The translations under genes and the position numbers were made by a program. The notes below the pieces were generated by a model that did not search any database, was not told the DNA's origin, and saw only the letters and a program-made list of their open reading frames with translations. A stretch of 22,763 nt of DNA, from positions 1 to 22,763 of the forward strand of contig JAAYNN010000022.1 of assembly GCA_012520835.1 (NCBI GenBank), read 5' to 3'. This document shows, one piece after another, positions 1-8,175 of the stretch. Each line of letters opens with the position of its first letter. Within the stretch, counting starts at the first letter, position 1. Source of the DNA: Dehalococcoidales bacterium (GTDB lineage: Bacteria > Chloroflexota > Dehalococcoidia > Dehalococcoidales > UBA5627).

Positions 1-271
1 AATCAGGAACTTCGTTGTGCGGAGTACCTACACAATTGTCATTCTGAGGCGAAGCCGAAGAATCTAAGGCTTATCGAATGGCATTTAGATGCTTCACCGC
101 ACTCAAGATGACAGATACAATTAAATGTCATCCTGAAGTCACAGGGGGTGACTGAAGGATCCGGGGGGTGGGGAGTACCAGCACAAGGGTATCCTCGGCA
201 ACAGGCGGTAACGCGTTAATAACCCCACCCCAGATGCTTCGTTCGACCATCACGAACTCAGCATGACAATG
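1..271. repeat. Dispersed intergenic repeat cluster A (no gene)
   Basis: This gene-free stretch is built from short modules that begin or end in TGTCAT/ATGACA. Positions 6-174 are, over almost their whole length, the reverse complement of 19488-19653, with an exact 40-nt match (30-69 against 19589-19628). Positions 141-200 match 19864-19923, and 224-271 match 19685-19735, again inverted. A module at 22265-22303 repeats the 224-271 unit in the same orientation. No open reading frame of note and no transposase is present. Repeats of this kind are common in intergenic space of some Chloroflexota and related genomes; that link is from memory. Confidence 0.85.
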
Positions 272-314
272 TAGATGAACTCCTCTCAATAACAATTATT
301 TTTCATCTTTGCTA

Positions 315-343
315 TTGACCCCCGATGGTGGTATTGCTAAACT
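315..343 (+). promoter_or_regulatory. Sigma70-like promoter of nnr
   Basis: TTGACC (315-320) and TAAACT (338-343) are separated by 17 nt. The expected transcription start is near 350, giving a leader of about 15 nt before the nnr ATG. The -35 box matches the consensus at 5 of 6 positions and the -10 box at 4 of 6. Confidence 0.5.
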
Positions 344-364
344 CTATTTACAGGGTTATCAACT

Positions 365-1903
365 ATGAAGATTTTAACATCGTCTCGCATGAAACAGGCG
401 GAGCAGGAATGCGAAAATTCCGGCATTACTGCTGCCACACTGATGGAGAACGCCGGCAAGCAGGCAGCAGCCGAAATCCGCAATATACTGGGCGAGGCTT
501 TTAAGAAAAAAATCATTATTCTGGTCGGGCCGGGAAATAACGGCGGCGACGGACTGGTGGCTGCCAGATATCTGGATAAATGGGAAGCTAAAGTTCACGT
601 TTTCCTGCTGGGAGAGCGGAGTGCCGGCGACCAAAACATGAAACTGGTCAACCAGAGCCGTATAATGGTCTATAAGGCCCTCGATGAACTGAGAAACCTT
701 TTACGCACAGCCGATATTGTTGTCGATGCTTTATTTGGCACCGGCGGCAATCGCCCCATCGAGGGTATCTATCAAGAGGCGCTGCAAAAAATCTCGGAGG
801 CAAGAGAGAATCATCATGCTTTTAAGCTGGTGGCCATTGACCTGCCGTCCGGTTTGAATGCCGATAACGGCAATTGCGATCCGTCTTGTCCGGCTGCTGA
901 TTATACCGTCACGCTTGGCTTTCCCAAGACAGGCTTATTTATCGCTGAAGGGCCGCAAAAAGCAGGGAAAATAATAGTTGTCGATATCGGCATCCCCGAA
1001 TACATGGTAAGGGATGTAAAACTGGAATATATAACTGCAGGTTGGGCTAAAGAAGCGCTGCCCAAACCTCCGCAAGATGCCAACAAGGGCACTTTCGGCA
1101 AGGTGCTGGCAGCGGCCGGCTCGCTGAATTATATCGGGGCAGCCTATCTGGCATGCAGCGGCGCCATGAGGGCCGGCGCCGGTTTGGTGACGCTGGCGAG
1201 TGCGTCCAGCCTGCAGCCGGTACTGGCGGTAAAACTGGATGAAGTTACCTGCTTGCCTTTGTGCGAAGCCGGCAAAGGAATCGTCTCCGAAGATGCCTCG
1301 ATAGATGTTCTCGAGGCTCTGAATAATTATGATGCGCTTTTAATCGGATGCGGATTGGGGTCTCAGGGGACTACCGCCGCTTTTATCCGCTCCGTGCTCT
1401 TCGGTAAGAAACCGCCCATGCCGATTATAATAGACGCCGATGCATTGAACGTGCTGGCGAAAAGCACCGCCTGGTCATCCAGTTTATTTATGGATGCCGT
1501 ACTGACCCCGCATCCGGGCGAGATGGCGAGGCTGACCGGATTATCCATCGAAGAAATACAGAAGGACAGGATAAATACAGCCATGCGCTTTGCCGCGGAG
1601 TGGAGAAAGACGGTTGTTTTGAAAGGAGCCTATACTGTTATTGCTTCAGCTGACGGCAGGTGCAAAGTATCGCCTTTTGCCAATCCCGGGCTGGCATCGG
1701 CCGGTACCGGCGACGTGCTGGCAGGGATAATTGCCGGTCTGGCGGCGCAGGGGCTGGAAAACTTTACTGCTGCCTGCCTAGGAGTGTGGCTGCACGGAGA
1801 AGCCGGTGAAAGAGTTAAAGCGGAAATGGGCGATACCGGCATGTTGGCCGGCGATTTACTGCCGGTGCTGCCTAAAGTGATTAAAAAATTGAAAGAGAGT
1901 TAG
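365..1903 (+). CDS. nnr: Bifunctional NAD(P)HX epimerase/dehydratase
   Basis: This enzyme repairs hydrated, dead NAD(P)H (NAD(P)HX) in the cytosol. The N-terminal YjeF_N domain (about 1-215) epimerises the R and S forms, and the C-terminal ribokinase-like domain (about 235-510) dehydrates S-NAD(P)HX using ADP. In the sequence, GPGNNGGDG (55-63) and DLPSG (159-163) mark the epimerase. KGTFG (241-245), GAGLVTL (271-277), TPHPGEMARL (381-390), KG (420-421) and the nucleotide-site motif NPGLASAGTGDVLAG (440-454) mark the dehydratase. The length of 512 aa is normal for the fused form. The ATG at 365 has a modest AGGG ribosome site at 352-355 and its own promoter. It is the first gene of a cofactor cluster with coaX and coaBC. 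Assignment is confident from motifs and domain order. Confidence 0.95.
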   Translation: MKILTSSRMKQAEQECENSGITAATLMENAGKQAAAEIRNILGEAFKKKIIILVGPGNNGGDGLVAARYLDKWEAKVHVFLLGERSAGDQNMKLVNQSRIMVYKALDELRNLLRTADIVVDALFGTGGNRPIEGIYQEALQKISEARENHHAFKLVAIDLPSGLNADNGNCDPSCPAADYTVTLGFPKTGLFIAEGPQKAGKIIVVDIGIPEYMVRDVKLEYITAGWAKEALPKPPQDANKGTFGKVLAAAGSLNYIGAAYLACSGAMRAGAGLVTLASASSLQPVLAVKLDEVTCLPLCEAGKGIVSEDASIDVLEALNNYDALLIGCGLGSQGTTAAFIRSVLFGKKPPMPIIIDADALNVLAKSTAWSSSLFMDAVLTPHPGEMARLTGLSIEEIQKDRINTAMRFAAEWRKTVVLKGAYTVIASADGRCKVSPFANPGLASAGTGDVLAGIIAGLAAQGLENFTAACLGVWLHGEAGERVKAEMGDTGMLAGDLLPVLPKVIKKLKES

Positions 1904-1995
1904 TAAATCGTTGTGATGAATCACGATTTATCGGGGCTCATTGAATAATAACAATTAAAGTCAGAATTATTTTAAAAGTTTTAAAAGAGGAAAAT

Positions 1996-2763
1996 ATGTT
2001 ATTAGCTATCGATATCGGCAATACGGAAACGACCTTCGGTGTCTTCGAGGGTGAAAAAAAGAAGGCAACCTTCCAAATGACGACTGCGATTCACCGTACG
2101 GCTGATGAAGGCGCCGTACTGCTTCTCAGTATCCTGAAGAACCGCGGGCTGGAGGCATCCGATATCACCGAGGTAGCTTTATGCAGTGTAGTACCCCCGT
2201 TGACCCTCATCTTCGATGACATGATAAAGCGTTATTTCAATATATCACCGCTGATTGTGGCGGCGGGCGTCAAGACAGGCATACGCGTCTGCATGGATAA
2301 TCCGAAAGAAGTGGGCGCCGACCGTATCGTAGTTGCCGTTGCCGCTCATCACCTTTATGGCGGTCCCGTAATCATAGTGGACTTGGGAACGGCCACCACT
2401 TTTGAAATCGTTTCCAAGAACGGCGATTACTTGGGCGGAGCCATTGCTCCGGGAATGCTTTCCTCAGCCGAGGCGCTCTTCCAAAGGGCTGCCATGCTGC
2501 CCAGAATTGACATGGCACCGCCGAATAAGGTAATCGGCACCAATACCATTGACGCCATGAGATCGGGGGTGGTTTACGGTTATGTGGGACTGGTGGAAGG
2601 GATGGTGCAGCGTATGCAGAAAGAATTAGGCGGCAGGGTAAAAGTGGTAGCTACCGGTGGATTTTCCGGTTTGATAGCCAAGGAAACCAGAATTATCGAT
2701 GAAGTGAATCCCGACCTGACGCTTATCGGTCTGAGGATAATCTACCGCATGAACCGGGAGTAA
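1996..2763 (+). CDS. coaX: Type III pantothenate kinase
   Basis: CoaX phosphorylates pantothenate with ATP, the first committed step of coenzyme A synthesis. The 255-aa protein has the ASKHA-fold signatures of the type III family: DIGNT at 6-10 (phosphate-1 loop with the catalytic Asp6), GADR at 107-110, DLGTATT at 129-135 (phosphate-2), GGAIAPG at 148-154 and ATGG at 219-222. Length is typical for CoaX. The ATG at 1996 follows an AGAGG site (1986-1990). It lies 92 bp after nnr and 69 bp before coaBC, so pantothenate kinase and the next two CoA steps are side by side. Type III kinases are usually insensitive to CoA feedback; that is family knowledge, not visible here. Confidence 0.96.
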   Translation: MLLAIDIGNTETTFGVFEGEKKKATFQMTTAIHRTADEGAVLLLSILKNRGLEASDITEVALCSVVPPLTLIFDDMIKRYFNISPLIVAAGVKTGIRVCMDNPKEVGADRIVVAVAAHHLYGGPVIIVDLGTATTFEIVSKNGDYLGGAIAPGMLSSAEALFQRAAMLPRIDMAPPNKVIGTNTIDAMRSGVVYGYVGLVEGMVQRMQKELGGRVKVVATGGFSGLIAKETRIIDEVNPDLTLIGLRIIYRMNRE

Positions 2764-2776
2764 TCTTGCAGAGCAA

Positions 2777-2818
2777 TACCCTTTAAGGGTAGACTAAAAT
2801 ATAAATCAATCGTATTAT
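2777..2818 (+). promoter_or_regulatory. Possible coaBC promoter with overlapping dyad
   Basis: TAGACT (2790-2795) and TATTAT (2813-2818) are spaced by 17 nt. An inverted repeat, TACCCTT-T-AAGGGTA (2777-2791), touches the -35 box. There is no T-run after the dyad, so it looks more like a protein-binding site than a terminator. The predicted start near 2825 would leave a leader of only about 8 nt, which fits the absence of a clear Shine-Dalgarno site before coaBC. Confidence 0.35.
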
Positions 2819-2832
2819 AACGGGCATGAATA

Positions 2833-4017
2833 ATGGATATTTTAAAAGATAAAACAATACTTTTAGGCATAACCGGCGGCATATCCGCTTACAAAGCGCC
2901 CGATATCGCCAGCAAGCTGCGTCAACTGGGAGCCAACGTCGATGTGGTTATGACCGAGTCGGCTGCGAAAATTATAACTCCGCGAACACTGCAGAGCATT
3001 ACCAACAGGCAGGTACATACGGATATGTGGCAGCCGGTGGAGAATTTTAGAGCCGGGCATATATCACTGGCTGAGTCAGCCGATGTGATTGTCATCGCTC
3101 CGGCAACGGCGAATACCATTGCCAAGCTGGCTTGCGGCATGGCAGACAACCTGCTGTGTTCGACCGTTCTGGCAACCAGGACGCCGGTCATCATGTCTCC
3201 GGCGATGAACGATAATATGTTGAATAACCCGGTGACGCAGAAAAACATTTCCAAGCTCAAAGACAGGGGATTTGTCATCATCGAGCCGGGTTACGGGCAT
3301 CTCCTGTCGGGAAAAATCGGGCAGGGACGTTTGCCGGAAACAGCAGAAATAATCGATATAATTAGGCTGGTGCTGTCACGCGGCGGTGATTTAAAGGGAA
3401 AGCGTTTCGTGGTTACTGCCGGCGGGACGCGCGAAGCCATCGACCCGGTGCGTTTCATTGGCAACCGTTCCAGTGGCAAGATGGGATTTGCTATAGCACA
3501 GGCGGCACGCGACCGGGGAGCCGAGGTGACCCTGATTTCTACGGTTGAATGCTATCCTGCTGCCGGAATCAGGATGATAGCGGTCGAATCTGCCGGCGAA
3601 ATGAAAAAGGCGGTCGAAGAGGCAGTTGTCGCAGCCGACGCTTTAATCATGGCGGCGGCGGTAGCCGATTATCAGGTTGAACAAGTTTCCGGCAACAAGA
3701 TTAAAAAAGCCGATGGCGTCCTTTCCCTGAAACTGATTAAAACACCCGATATACTATCGGAGGTCAAGGGCAGCTTTATAAAGGTCGGTTTTGCCGCTGA
3801 GAGCGAGAACCTGGTAGAGAATGCCATAACCAAATTGAAAGAAAAAGGGCTGCATCTGATCGCAGCCAACGATATTACTGCCAAAGACAGCGGATTCGGC
3901 AGCGATAACAACCGCGTCACTATCATCGACAGAAATGAACGGGCGGAAGTGCTTCCGCTGATGTCCAAGCGCGAGGTGGCGGACAGAATTCTGGACAGGA
4001 TAAAAGAGATAATATAG
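2833..4017 (+). CDS. coaBC: Phosphopantothenoylcysteine decarboxylase/synthetase
   Basis: This fused enzyme joins cysteine to 4'-phosphopantothenate (CoaB, CTP-dependent) and decarboxylates the product (CoaC, FMN-dependent) to give 4'-phosphopantetheine. The CoaC half (about 1-185) shows GITGGISAYK (12-21), the conserved active-site His at 76 in GHISLAESAD, and the PAMNDNM motif (123-129). The CoaB half (about 188-394) shows TAGGTREAIDPVRFIGNRSS (195-214), AAAVADY (274-280), the lysine-rich KIKK (289-292) and GFAAES (319-324). In the substrate clamp, where many family members read ACG-x-x-G-x-GR, this protein has LLSGKIGQGR (157-166), so the usual cysteine is Ser159. The ATG at 2833 has no good ribosome site. 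The length of 394 aa is normal for the fusion. Confidence 0.95.
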   Translation: MDILKDKTILLGITGGISAYKAPDIASKLRQLGANVDVVMTESAAKIITPRTLQSITNRQVHTDMWQPVENFRAGHISLAESADVIVIAPATANTIAKLACGMADNLLCSTVLATRTPVIMSPAMNDNMLNNPVTQKNISKLKDRGFVIIEPGYGHLLSGKIGQGRLPETAEIIDIIRLVLSRGGDLKGKRFVVTAGGTREAIDPVRFIGNRSSGKMGFAIAQAARDRGAEVTLISTVECYPAAGIRMIAVESAGEMKKAVEEAVVAADALIMAAAVADYQVEQVSGNKIKKADGVLSLKLIKTPDILSEVKGSFIKVGFAAESENLVENAITKLKEKGLHLIAANDITAKDSGFGSDNNRVTIIDRNERAEVLPLMSKREVADRILDRIKEII

Positions 4018-4048
4018 TCTGTTTGATGTAAAATAAGTAGAAACCTGT

Positions 4049-4071
4049 GAGGGGCGGCGCCCCTCTCTTTT
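4049..4071 (+). terminator. Intrinsic terminator after coaBC
   Basis: A GC-only-core stem GAGGGGC / GCCCCTC (4049-4055 with 4059-4065) with a 3-nt loop is followed by TCTTTT. It sits 31 bp after the coaBC stop and ends the cofactor cluster before valS. Confidence 0.75.
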
Positions 4072-4131
4072 AATCGTATTTTCTTCTGGTATTATCGAGA
4101 GGGTTCTTAACTAAATTTCAAAGGGGCAAGC

Positions 4132-6801
4132 ATGTTTGAATCTGAACAAAACGAAATGCCGAAAGCCTATGAAGCGGCTAAGGTAGAAACCAAGTGGTAT
4201 AAATACTGGATGAAGAAGGATTATTTCAAGCCGAAAATCGACCTTGATAAAGAGCCTTTCGTCATCATGATGCCGCCTCCCAATGTAACCGGCGGCCTGC
4301 ATGTCGGCCATGCTCTTACCGCAACACTGGAAGATATCATGATTCGCTGGCACCGCATGCTGGGAGAACCGACCTTGTGGCTGCCCGGTTTCGACCATGC
4401 CGGCATTGCGGCGCAGGTGGTGGTCGAGCGGCAATTGGCACAGGAAGGTACCAACAAGTACGAATTGGGGCGTGAAAAGTTCGAAAAGAGAGCCTGGAAA
4501 TGGGCCGGGCAGTGCCATGATACCATCATGCATCAGCACCAGAGACTCGGCATCTCCTGCGATTGGAGCCGCGAACGTTTTACACTGGATGAAGGTTTAA
4601 GCAGAGCGGTACGAGAGGCTTTCGTCCGCCTGTATAACAAGGGATTGATTTACCGTGGAGAGCGCATCATCAACCGCTGCCCGCGCTGTGCTACCGCACT
4701 GTCCGACCTGGAAGTCGACCACAAAGATGTCACCGGTAACCTTTACTATATCCGTTATAAGCTGGCAGGCGACAGCGATAATTTCCTGACCGTTGCCACT
4801 ACCCGTCCCGAGACGCTGCTTGGAGATACGGCTATCGCCGTCAATCCTGCGGATGAGCGTTTCGGCGGGCTTATCGGTAAAAAAGCGATTGTCCCGGTCG
4901 TAAACCGCGAGATCCCGATTGTCGGTGATGACGTGGTGGATTTGCAGTTCGGTACCGGTGCCGTAAAAGTTACTCCGGCGCATGACCCGGTCGATTTTGA
5001 AATCGGGCAGAGGCACAACCTGCCGCTGATAAACATACTCAATGCAGACGCTACCATGAATGAAAATGCCGGCCCCTATACCGGATTGGACAGATTCGTT
5101 TGCCGCAAAACCATCATCGCCGACCTCGACAGGGACGGGCTGCTGGTAAAAATAGAACCCTATGACCATTCAATCGGCCATTGCTTCCGCTGCCATACCA
5201 TTGTAGAGCCGGTTGCCAGCAAGCAGTGGTTTGTAAAGACGGAACCTCTGGCAAAACCGGCTATCGCAGCTGTCACCGACGGGCGCATTACTATTCTTCC
5301 CGAGCGTTTCACCAAGGTCTATCTCAACTGGATGGAAAATATCCGCGACTGGTGCATTTCGCGCCAGCTCTGGTGGGGGCATCGCATACCGGTTTGGTAC
5401 TGCAAAAAGTGCGATGCGCTGACGGTTGATACGAAAGACCCGCAACGTTGTTCGGGGTGCGGTTCGACGGAAATCGAGCAGGACCCGGATGTGCTGGATA
5501 CCTGGTTCAGTTCCGCCCTCTGGCCTCATTCGACGCTCGGCTGGCCCGATGATACCGAGGATTTCCGCTATTTCTATCCTACTTCGGTGATGGAAACGGC
5601 TTACGATATCCTCTTCTTCTGGGTTGCCCGCATGATAATGATGGGAATAGAAGATACCGGCGACATCCCCTTCCATACCGTTTACCTGCACGGGCTGGTA
5701 CGCGACGAAAAAGGCGATAAAATGAGCAAAACCAGGGGGAACGTGGTCGACCCGCTGGAGCTGATGGACCAGTATGGCACCGATGCCCTGCGCTTTGCGC
5801 TTTCTACCGGTATTTCACCGGGCAACGATACCAAGATAACTCCCATTAAGATGGAAGCCGGCAGGAACTTCGCCAACAAGATGTGGAATGCCACCCGTTT
5901 TGTTTTAAAGAACATGGAATCCTATAGCGGCAGTATGAAAATCGAAAAAGAATCCCTTCCTCTCGAAGACATGTGGATTTTAAGCCGTCTCAATACTACC
6001 ATCGCCGATGTCGACAGGCTGATGCAAGAGTTCCAGTTCGGGGAAGTACAGCGCCAAATCCACGATTTCATGTGGGGCGAGTTCTGCGACTGGTATATCG
6101 AAATAACCAAGGTCAGGTTGAATACCAGCGAAAATGTGTTATCTCCTATCCCTGTCCTGATAGAAGTGCTGGAGAAATCATTGAGGCTGCTACATCCATT
6201 TATGCCGTTTATTACAGAGGAGTTGTGGCAGAATGTGGTAAGCAAATTGCCGGAAGATAAGGCGCGCCCTGAATCCATTATGATTGCTCCGTACCCGCAA
6301 TCCGACGAATCTTTCAAGGATGCTGTCGCCGAGGAAGTGATGGCTTCGGTGGTTGAAATCATCCGCTCTATCCGCAATACCAGAGCCGAATATAAGGTGG
6401 AGCAATCGAGGCAAATCGAGGCGATAATTTACGCTGGAGAGATGGAAAAAGAGATAGCCGCTTACAGCTCAGCCATACAGACACTGGCTAAAGCTGTTCC
6501 GACGATTCTGCGAAACAGGGAGGGAGCACCGCCGGAGAATTCGCTGGTTACGGTGCTTAAAGGCGTGGAAGTGATTATTCCCATGCAGAGCATGGTGGAT
6601 ATAGAGGCGGAGAAGAAGCGCATTCAGAAAGAAATCGAACAGATGCAGAGCGAAGTCGTTCGTCTCGAAGGCAGGCTCAAGGACGAGGCGTTCCTATCGA
6701 AAGCTCCTCCGCAGGTGGTAGAAAAAGAGAGAGCCAATCTGGCAGGCAAGCAGGATAAGCTGGAAAAATTGAAAGAGCACCTGGCTCATCTGGAAGCATA
6801 G
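4132..6801 (+). CDS. valS: Valyl-tRNA synthetase
   Basis: ValS charges tRNA-Val with valine in the cytosol and edits mischarged threonine. The class Ia Rossmann core carries PPPNVTGG (48-55) with HVGH (57-60) as the HIGH signature, and KMSKT (530-534) as the KMSKS loop. The CP1 editing domain shows TTRPET (223-228) and GTGAVKVTPAHDPVDF (274-289). Zinc-type cysteine pairs are seen at 183/186, 351/354, 424/427 and 440/443. The anticodon-binding helical domain follows, and the last ~80 residues form the charged coiled-coil arm typical of ValS. The length of 889 aa is normal. The ATG at 4132 is preceded by AAAGGGG (4120-4126). It is transcribed alone: there is a terminator before it and another after it. 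No T-box-like leader fits the short upstream space. Confidence 0.97.
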   Translation: MFESEQNEMPKAYEAAKVETKWYKYWMKKDYFKPKIDLDKEPFVIMMPPPNVTGGLHVGHALTATLEDIMIRWHRMLGEPTLWLPGFDHAGIAAQVVVERQLAQEGTNKYELGREKFEKRAWKWAGQCHDTIMHQHQRLGISCDWSRERFTLDEGLSRAVREAFVRLYNKGLIYRGERIINRCPRCATALSDLEVDHKDVTGNLYYIRYKLAGDSDNFLTVATTRPETLLGDTAIAVNPADERFGGLIGKKAIVPVVNREIPIVGDDVVDLQFGTGAVKVTPAHDPVDFEIGQRHNLPLINILNADATMNENAGPYTGLDRFVCRKTIIADLDRDGLLVKIEPYDHSIGHCFRCHTIVEPVASKQWFVKTEPLAKPAIAAVTDGRITILPERFTKVYLNWMENIRDWCISRQLWWGHRIPVWYCKKCDALTVDTKDPQRCSGCGSTEIEQDPDVLDTWFSSALWPHSTLGWPDDTEDFRYFYPTSVMETAYDILFFWVARMIMMGIEDTGDIPFHTVYLHGLVRDEKGDKMSKTRGNVVDPLELMDQYGTDALRFALSTGISPGNDTKITPIKMEAGRNFANKMWNATRFVLKNMESYSGSMKIEKESLPLEDMWILSRLNTTIADVDRLMQEFQFGEVQRQIHDFMWGEFCDWYIEITKVRLNTSENVLSPIPVLIEVLEKSLRLLHPFMPFITEELWQNVVSKLPEDKARPESIMIAPYPQSDESFKDAVAEEVMASVVEIIRSIRNTRAEYKVEQSRQIEAIIYAGEMEKEIAAYSSAIQTLAKAVPTILRNREGAPPENSLVTVLKGVEVIIPMQSMVDIEAEKKRIQKEIEQMQSEVVRLEGRLKDEAFLSKAPPQVVEKERANLAGKQDKLEKLKEHLAHLEA

Positions 6802-6808
6802 TTAATAC

Positions 6809-6860
6809 TGTCATTCCGGCTTCCCGGACTTCATCCACTTGTGTTGCCCCCGGAATGACA
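6809..6860. repeat. Solo repeat unit with 11-bp inverted ends
   Basis: TGTCATTCCGG (6809-6819) and CCGGAATGACA (6850-6860) are perfect inverted ends around a 30-nt centre. The ends share the TGTCAT core with the larger repeat clusters at both ends of the window. It begins 7 bp after the valS stop and abuts the terminator stem. Confidence 0.7.
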
Positions 6861-6862
6861 AG

Positions 6863-6891
6863 AAAGCCGCTCTATAATGAGAGCGGCTTTT
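6863..6891. terminator. Bidirectional terminator between convergent genes
   Basis: A perfect 11-bp stem, AAAGCCGCTCT / AGAGCGGCTTT (6863-6873 with 6880-6890), has a 6-nt loop and is A-rich on one side and T-rich on the other. It can end valS on the plus strand and the minus-strand membrane-protein transcript. Confidence 0.85.
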
Positions 6892-6914
6892 CGTTTCATA
6901 GTAAGTTTTGTAAG

Positions 6915-7298
6915 TTAAGTTTCGATTTTTTCCCTTGGGTAGAAGATTAACAGTGCAGCTACAAAAACGGCATTGATGGCCATGCCCAGCCAGATCTGGT
7001 TGAAATCGACATAGCCCTTCCACAGTCCGTAGAGCGGGCTGATTGCGAACAGGCTGCACCATAATATGGCAAATTTGATGACATTGATGTTGCGGATAGG
7101 GTCGAGGATGGCCATGATAAACCAGGCTCCGGCGGCAACGAAGGCGCTTCCGATGATGGTCATCAGGAATTTCATGCTGTCGCTTAAATCCAGAAATCCG
7201 TATAAATCGGCGATTCTGTCCGGTGCAACCAGGAAAACGAAGCCTTCTACTATATAAATAGCACCGCAGATAATCAAAGTAGCCTTGATATTGCGCAT
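6915..7298 (-). CDS. Small four-helix membrane protein, function unknown
   Basis: I do not recognise a family. The 127-aa protein has four hydrophobic stretches of membrane-helix length (about 7-28, 43-64, 72-91 and 100-119) joined by short loops, and ends in a charged tail, REKIET. It is probably an inner-membrane protein. There is no cleavable signal and no obvious catalytic motif. The start is firm: AGGAGG (7303-7308) lies 4 nt before the ATG. It is the last gene of the minus-strand block and is convergent with valS across the terminator. A likely promoter lies at 7355-7384, so it may be transcribed on its own. It resembles the many short DUF-type membrane proteins of unknown role. Confidence 0.8.
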   Translation of the reverse strand: MRNIKATLIICGAIYIVEGFVFLVAPDRIADLYGFLDLSDSMKFLMTIIGSAFVAAGAWFIMAILDPIRNINVIKFAILWCSLFAISPLYGLWKGYVDFNQIWLGMAINAVFVAALLIFYPREKIET

Positions 7299-7354
7299 AT
7301 TACCTCCTGTTGATATTCAATTTTGTTACCGGTGATTTATCTAATCTGCTGGCA

Positions 7355-7384
7355 ATTCTGTCATATACAAGGTTGCTGTGTCAA
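7355..7384 (-). promoter_or_regulatory. Possible promoter of the small membrane protein
   Basis: On the minus strand, a perfect TTGACA (7379-7384) is followed after 18 nt by CAGAAT (7355-7360), giving a leader of about 50 nt. The -35 box is strong and the -10 box weak. Confidence 0.4.
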
Positions 7385-7401
7385 ATGTGCTTAACATAAA
7401 A

Positions 7402-8088
7402 CTAGCCAAAGCCCTGTGTATTCTTGCCGGTTTTCTCCTTAAGCCAGGTCAGGGCTTTCCTGGTATCGCTGGCAATGCGTGCCCTGTCGCAGGTTTTCAG
7501 CCGGTATTTAAAAGACCAGTAAGTGAACTCTTTGAGCATTGTCATATCCATTTCATGCAGGTAGTGATAACCCTTCTCTCGCTTGAAAAGCTTTAAAAGC
7601 TCTGCTTGAGTCATGTCGTAAATGCGTTTATAGGTTTCGTTGGTGATGCTCTCTTCCCTGATATAGTCGAGAGACCGTTCTTTGCGCACCTCGTCCTCGA
7701 CTACCTGTAATAGAACTTCCTCGACGGTTATCCCGTAGAAAAAGTTGAGGTGCTGCTGGTATTTCTGCTCTCCGATTAATCTCCTGAATTCCTCCGGCTC
7801 TATTTTGAGCGGCGGCTCTCCGTTGAAAAGCAGGGCGTATTTTTCTTCCTCCGGCAGCAGTTCATCGACTGTACGGCACAGTCTTTCAGCTAAAAGCAGC
7901 CAGTCGAAGGCATCTTCCCCGATGATGTACTTATATTTGCGTTTGCCCACTTTTTCTTCCGGAATCTGCCACATGTTAACCGCTTCCAGCAGGGCAAGGT
8001 ACCAGTGCTTGCCGGCAGTGATGGAATCCCGCAAATGCTTGATGGCTTTTTCTTCCGGCGGTGCCGGCTGATTGGTATGTACGTTCAT
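7402..8088 (-). CDS. Conserved-looking protein of unknown function
   Basis: I do not recognise this 228-aa protein. It is soluble, highly charged and probably mostly helical, with no signal peptide or membrane segment. The composition is rich in Glu, Lys, Leu and aromatic residues (for example HWYLALLEAVNMW at 28-40). No nucleotide-binding loop, zinc cluster or nuclease motif is evident. Codon use looks like that of the housekeeping neighbours, not of the AT-rich island beside it. The ATG at 8088 has only a weak purine-rich ribosome site. It lies 87 bp downstream of the methyltransferase gene, but the change in base composition suggests it belongs to the resident chromosome and not to the restriction-modification unit. 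Confidence 0.75.
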   Translation of the reverse strand: MNVHTNQPAPPEEKAIKHLRDSITAGKHWYLALLEAVNMWQIPEEKVGKRKYKYIIGEDAFDWLLLAERLCRTVDELLPEEEKYALLFNGEPPLKIEPEEFRRLIGEQKYQQHLNFFYGITVEEVLLQVVEDEVRKERSLDYIREESITNETYKRIYDMTQAELLKLFKREKGYHYLHEMDMTMLKEFTYWSFKYRLKTCDRARIASDTRKALTWLKEKTGKNTQGFG

Positions 8089-8175
8089 CTTTATTCTAGA
8101 TATTTATAATTTACGTAGGGTATTACTTTATTGGAAAAATTTAATAGGTTTTGGAATTATTGCTGATAATTATTT

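Noticed and set aside
1905..1929. Terminator between nnr and coaX
   Set aside because: AAATCGT/ACGATTT can pair across an 11-nt loop, but the stem is weak and no T-run follows; it would not end transcription reliably.
4018..4131. T-box or other riboswitch before valS
   Set aside because: Only about 60 nt remain after the coaBC terminator, too short for a T-box, and no antiterminator fold is seen.
4597..5169. 190-codon open frame on the minus strand inside valS
   Set aside because: It is a shadow of the conserved valS editing domain.
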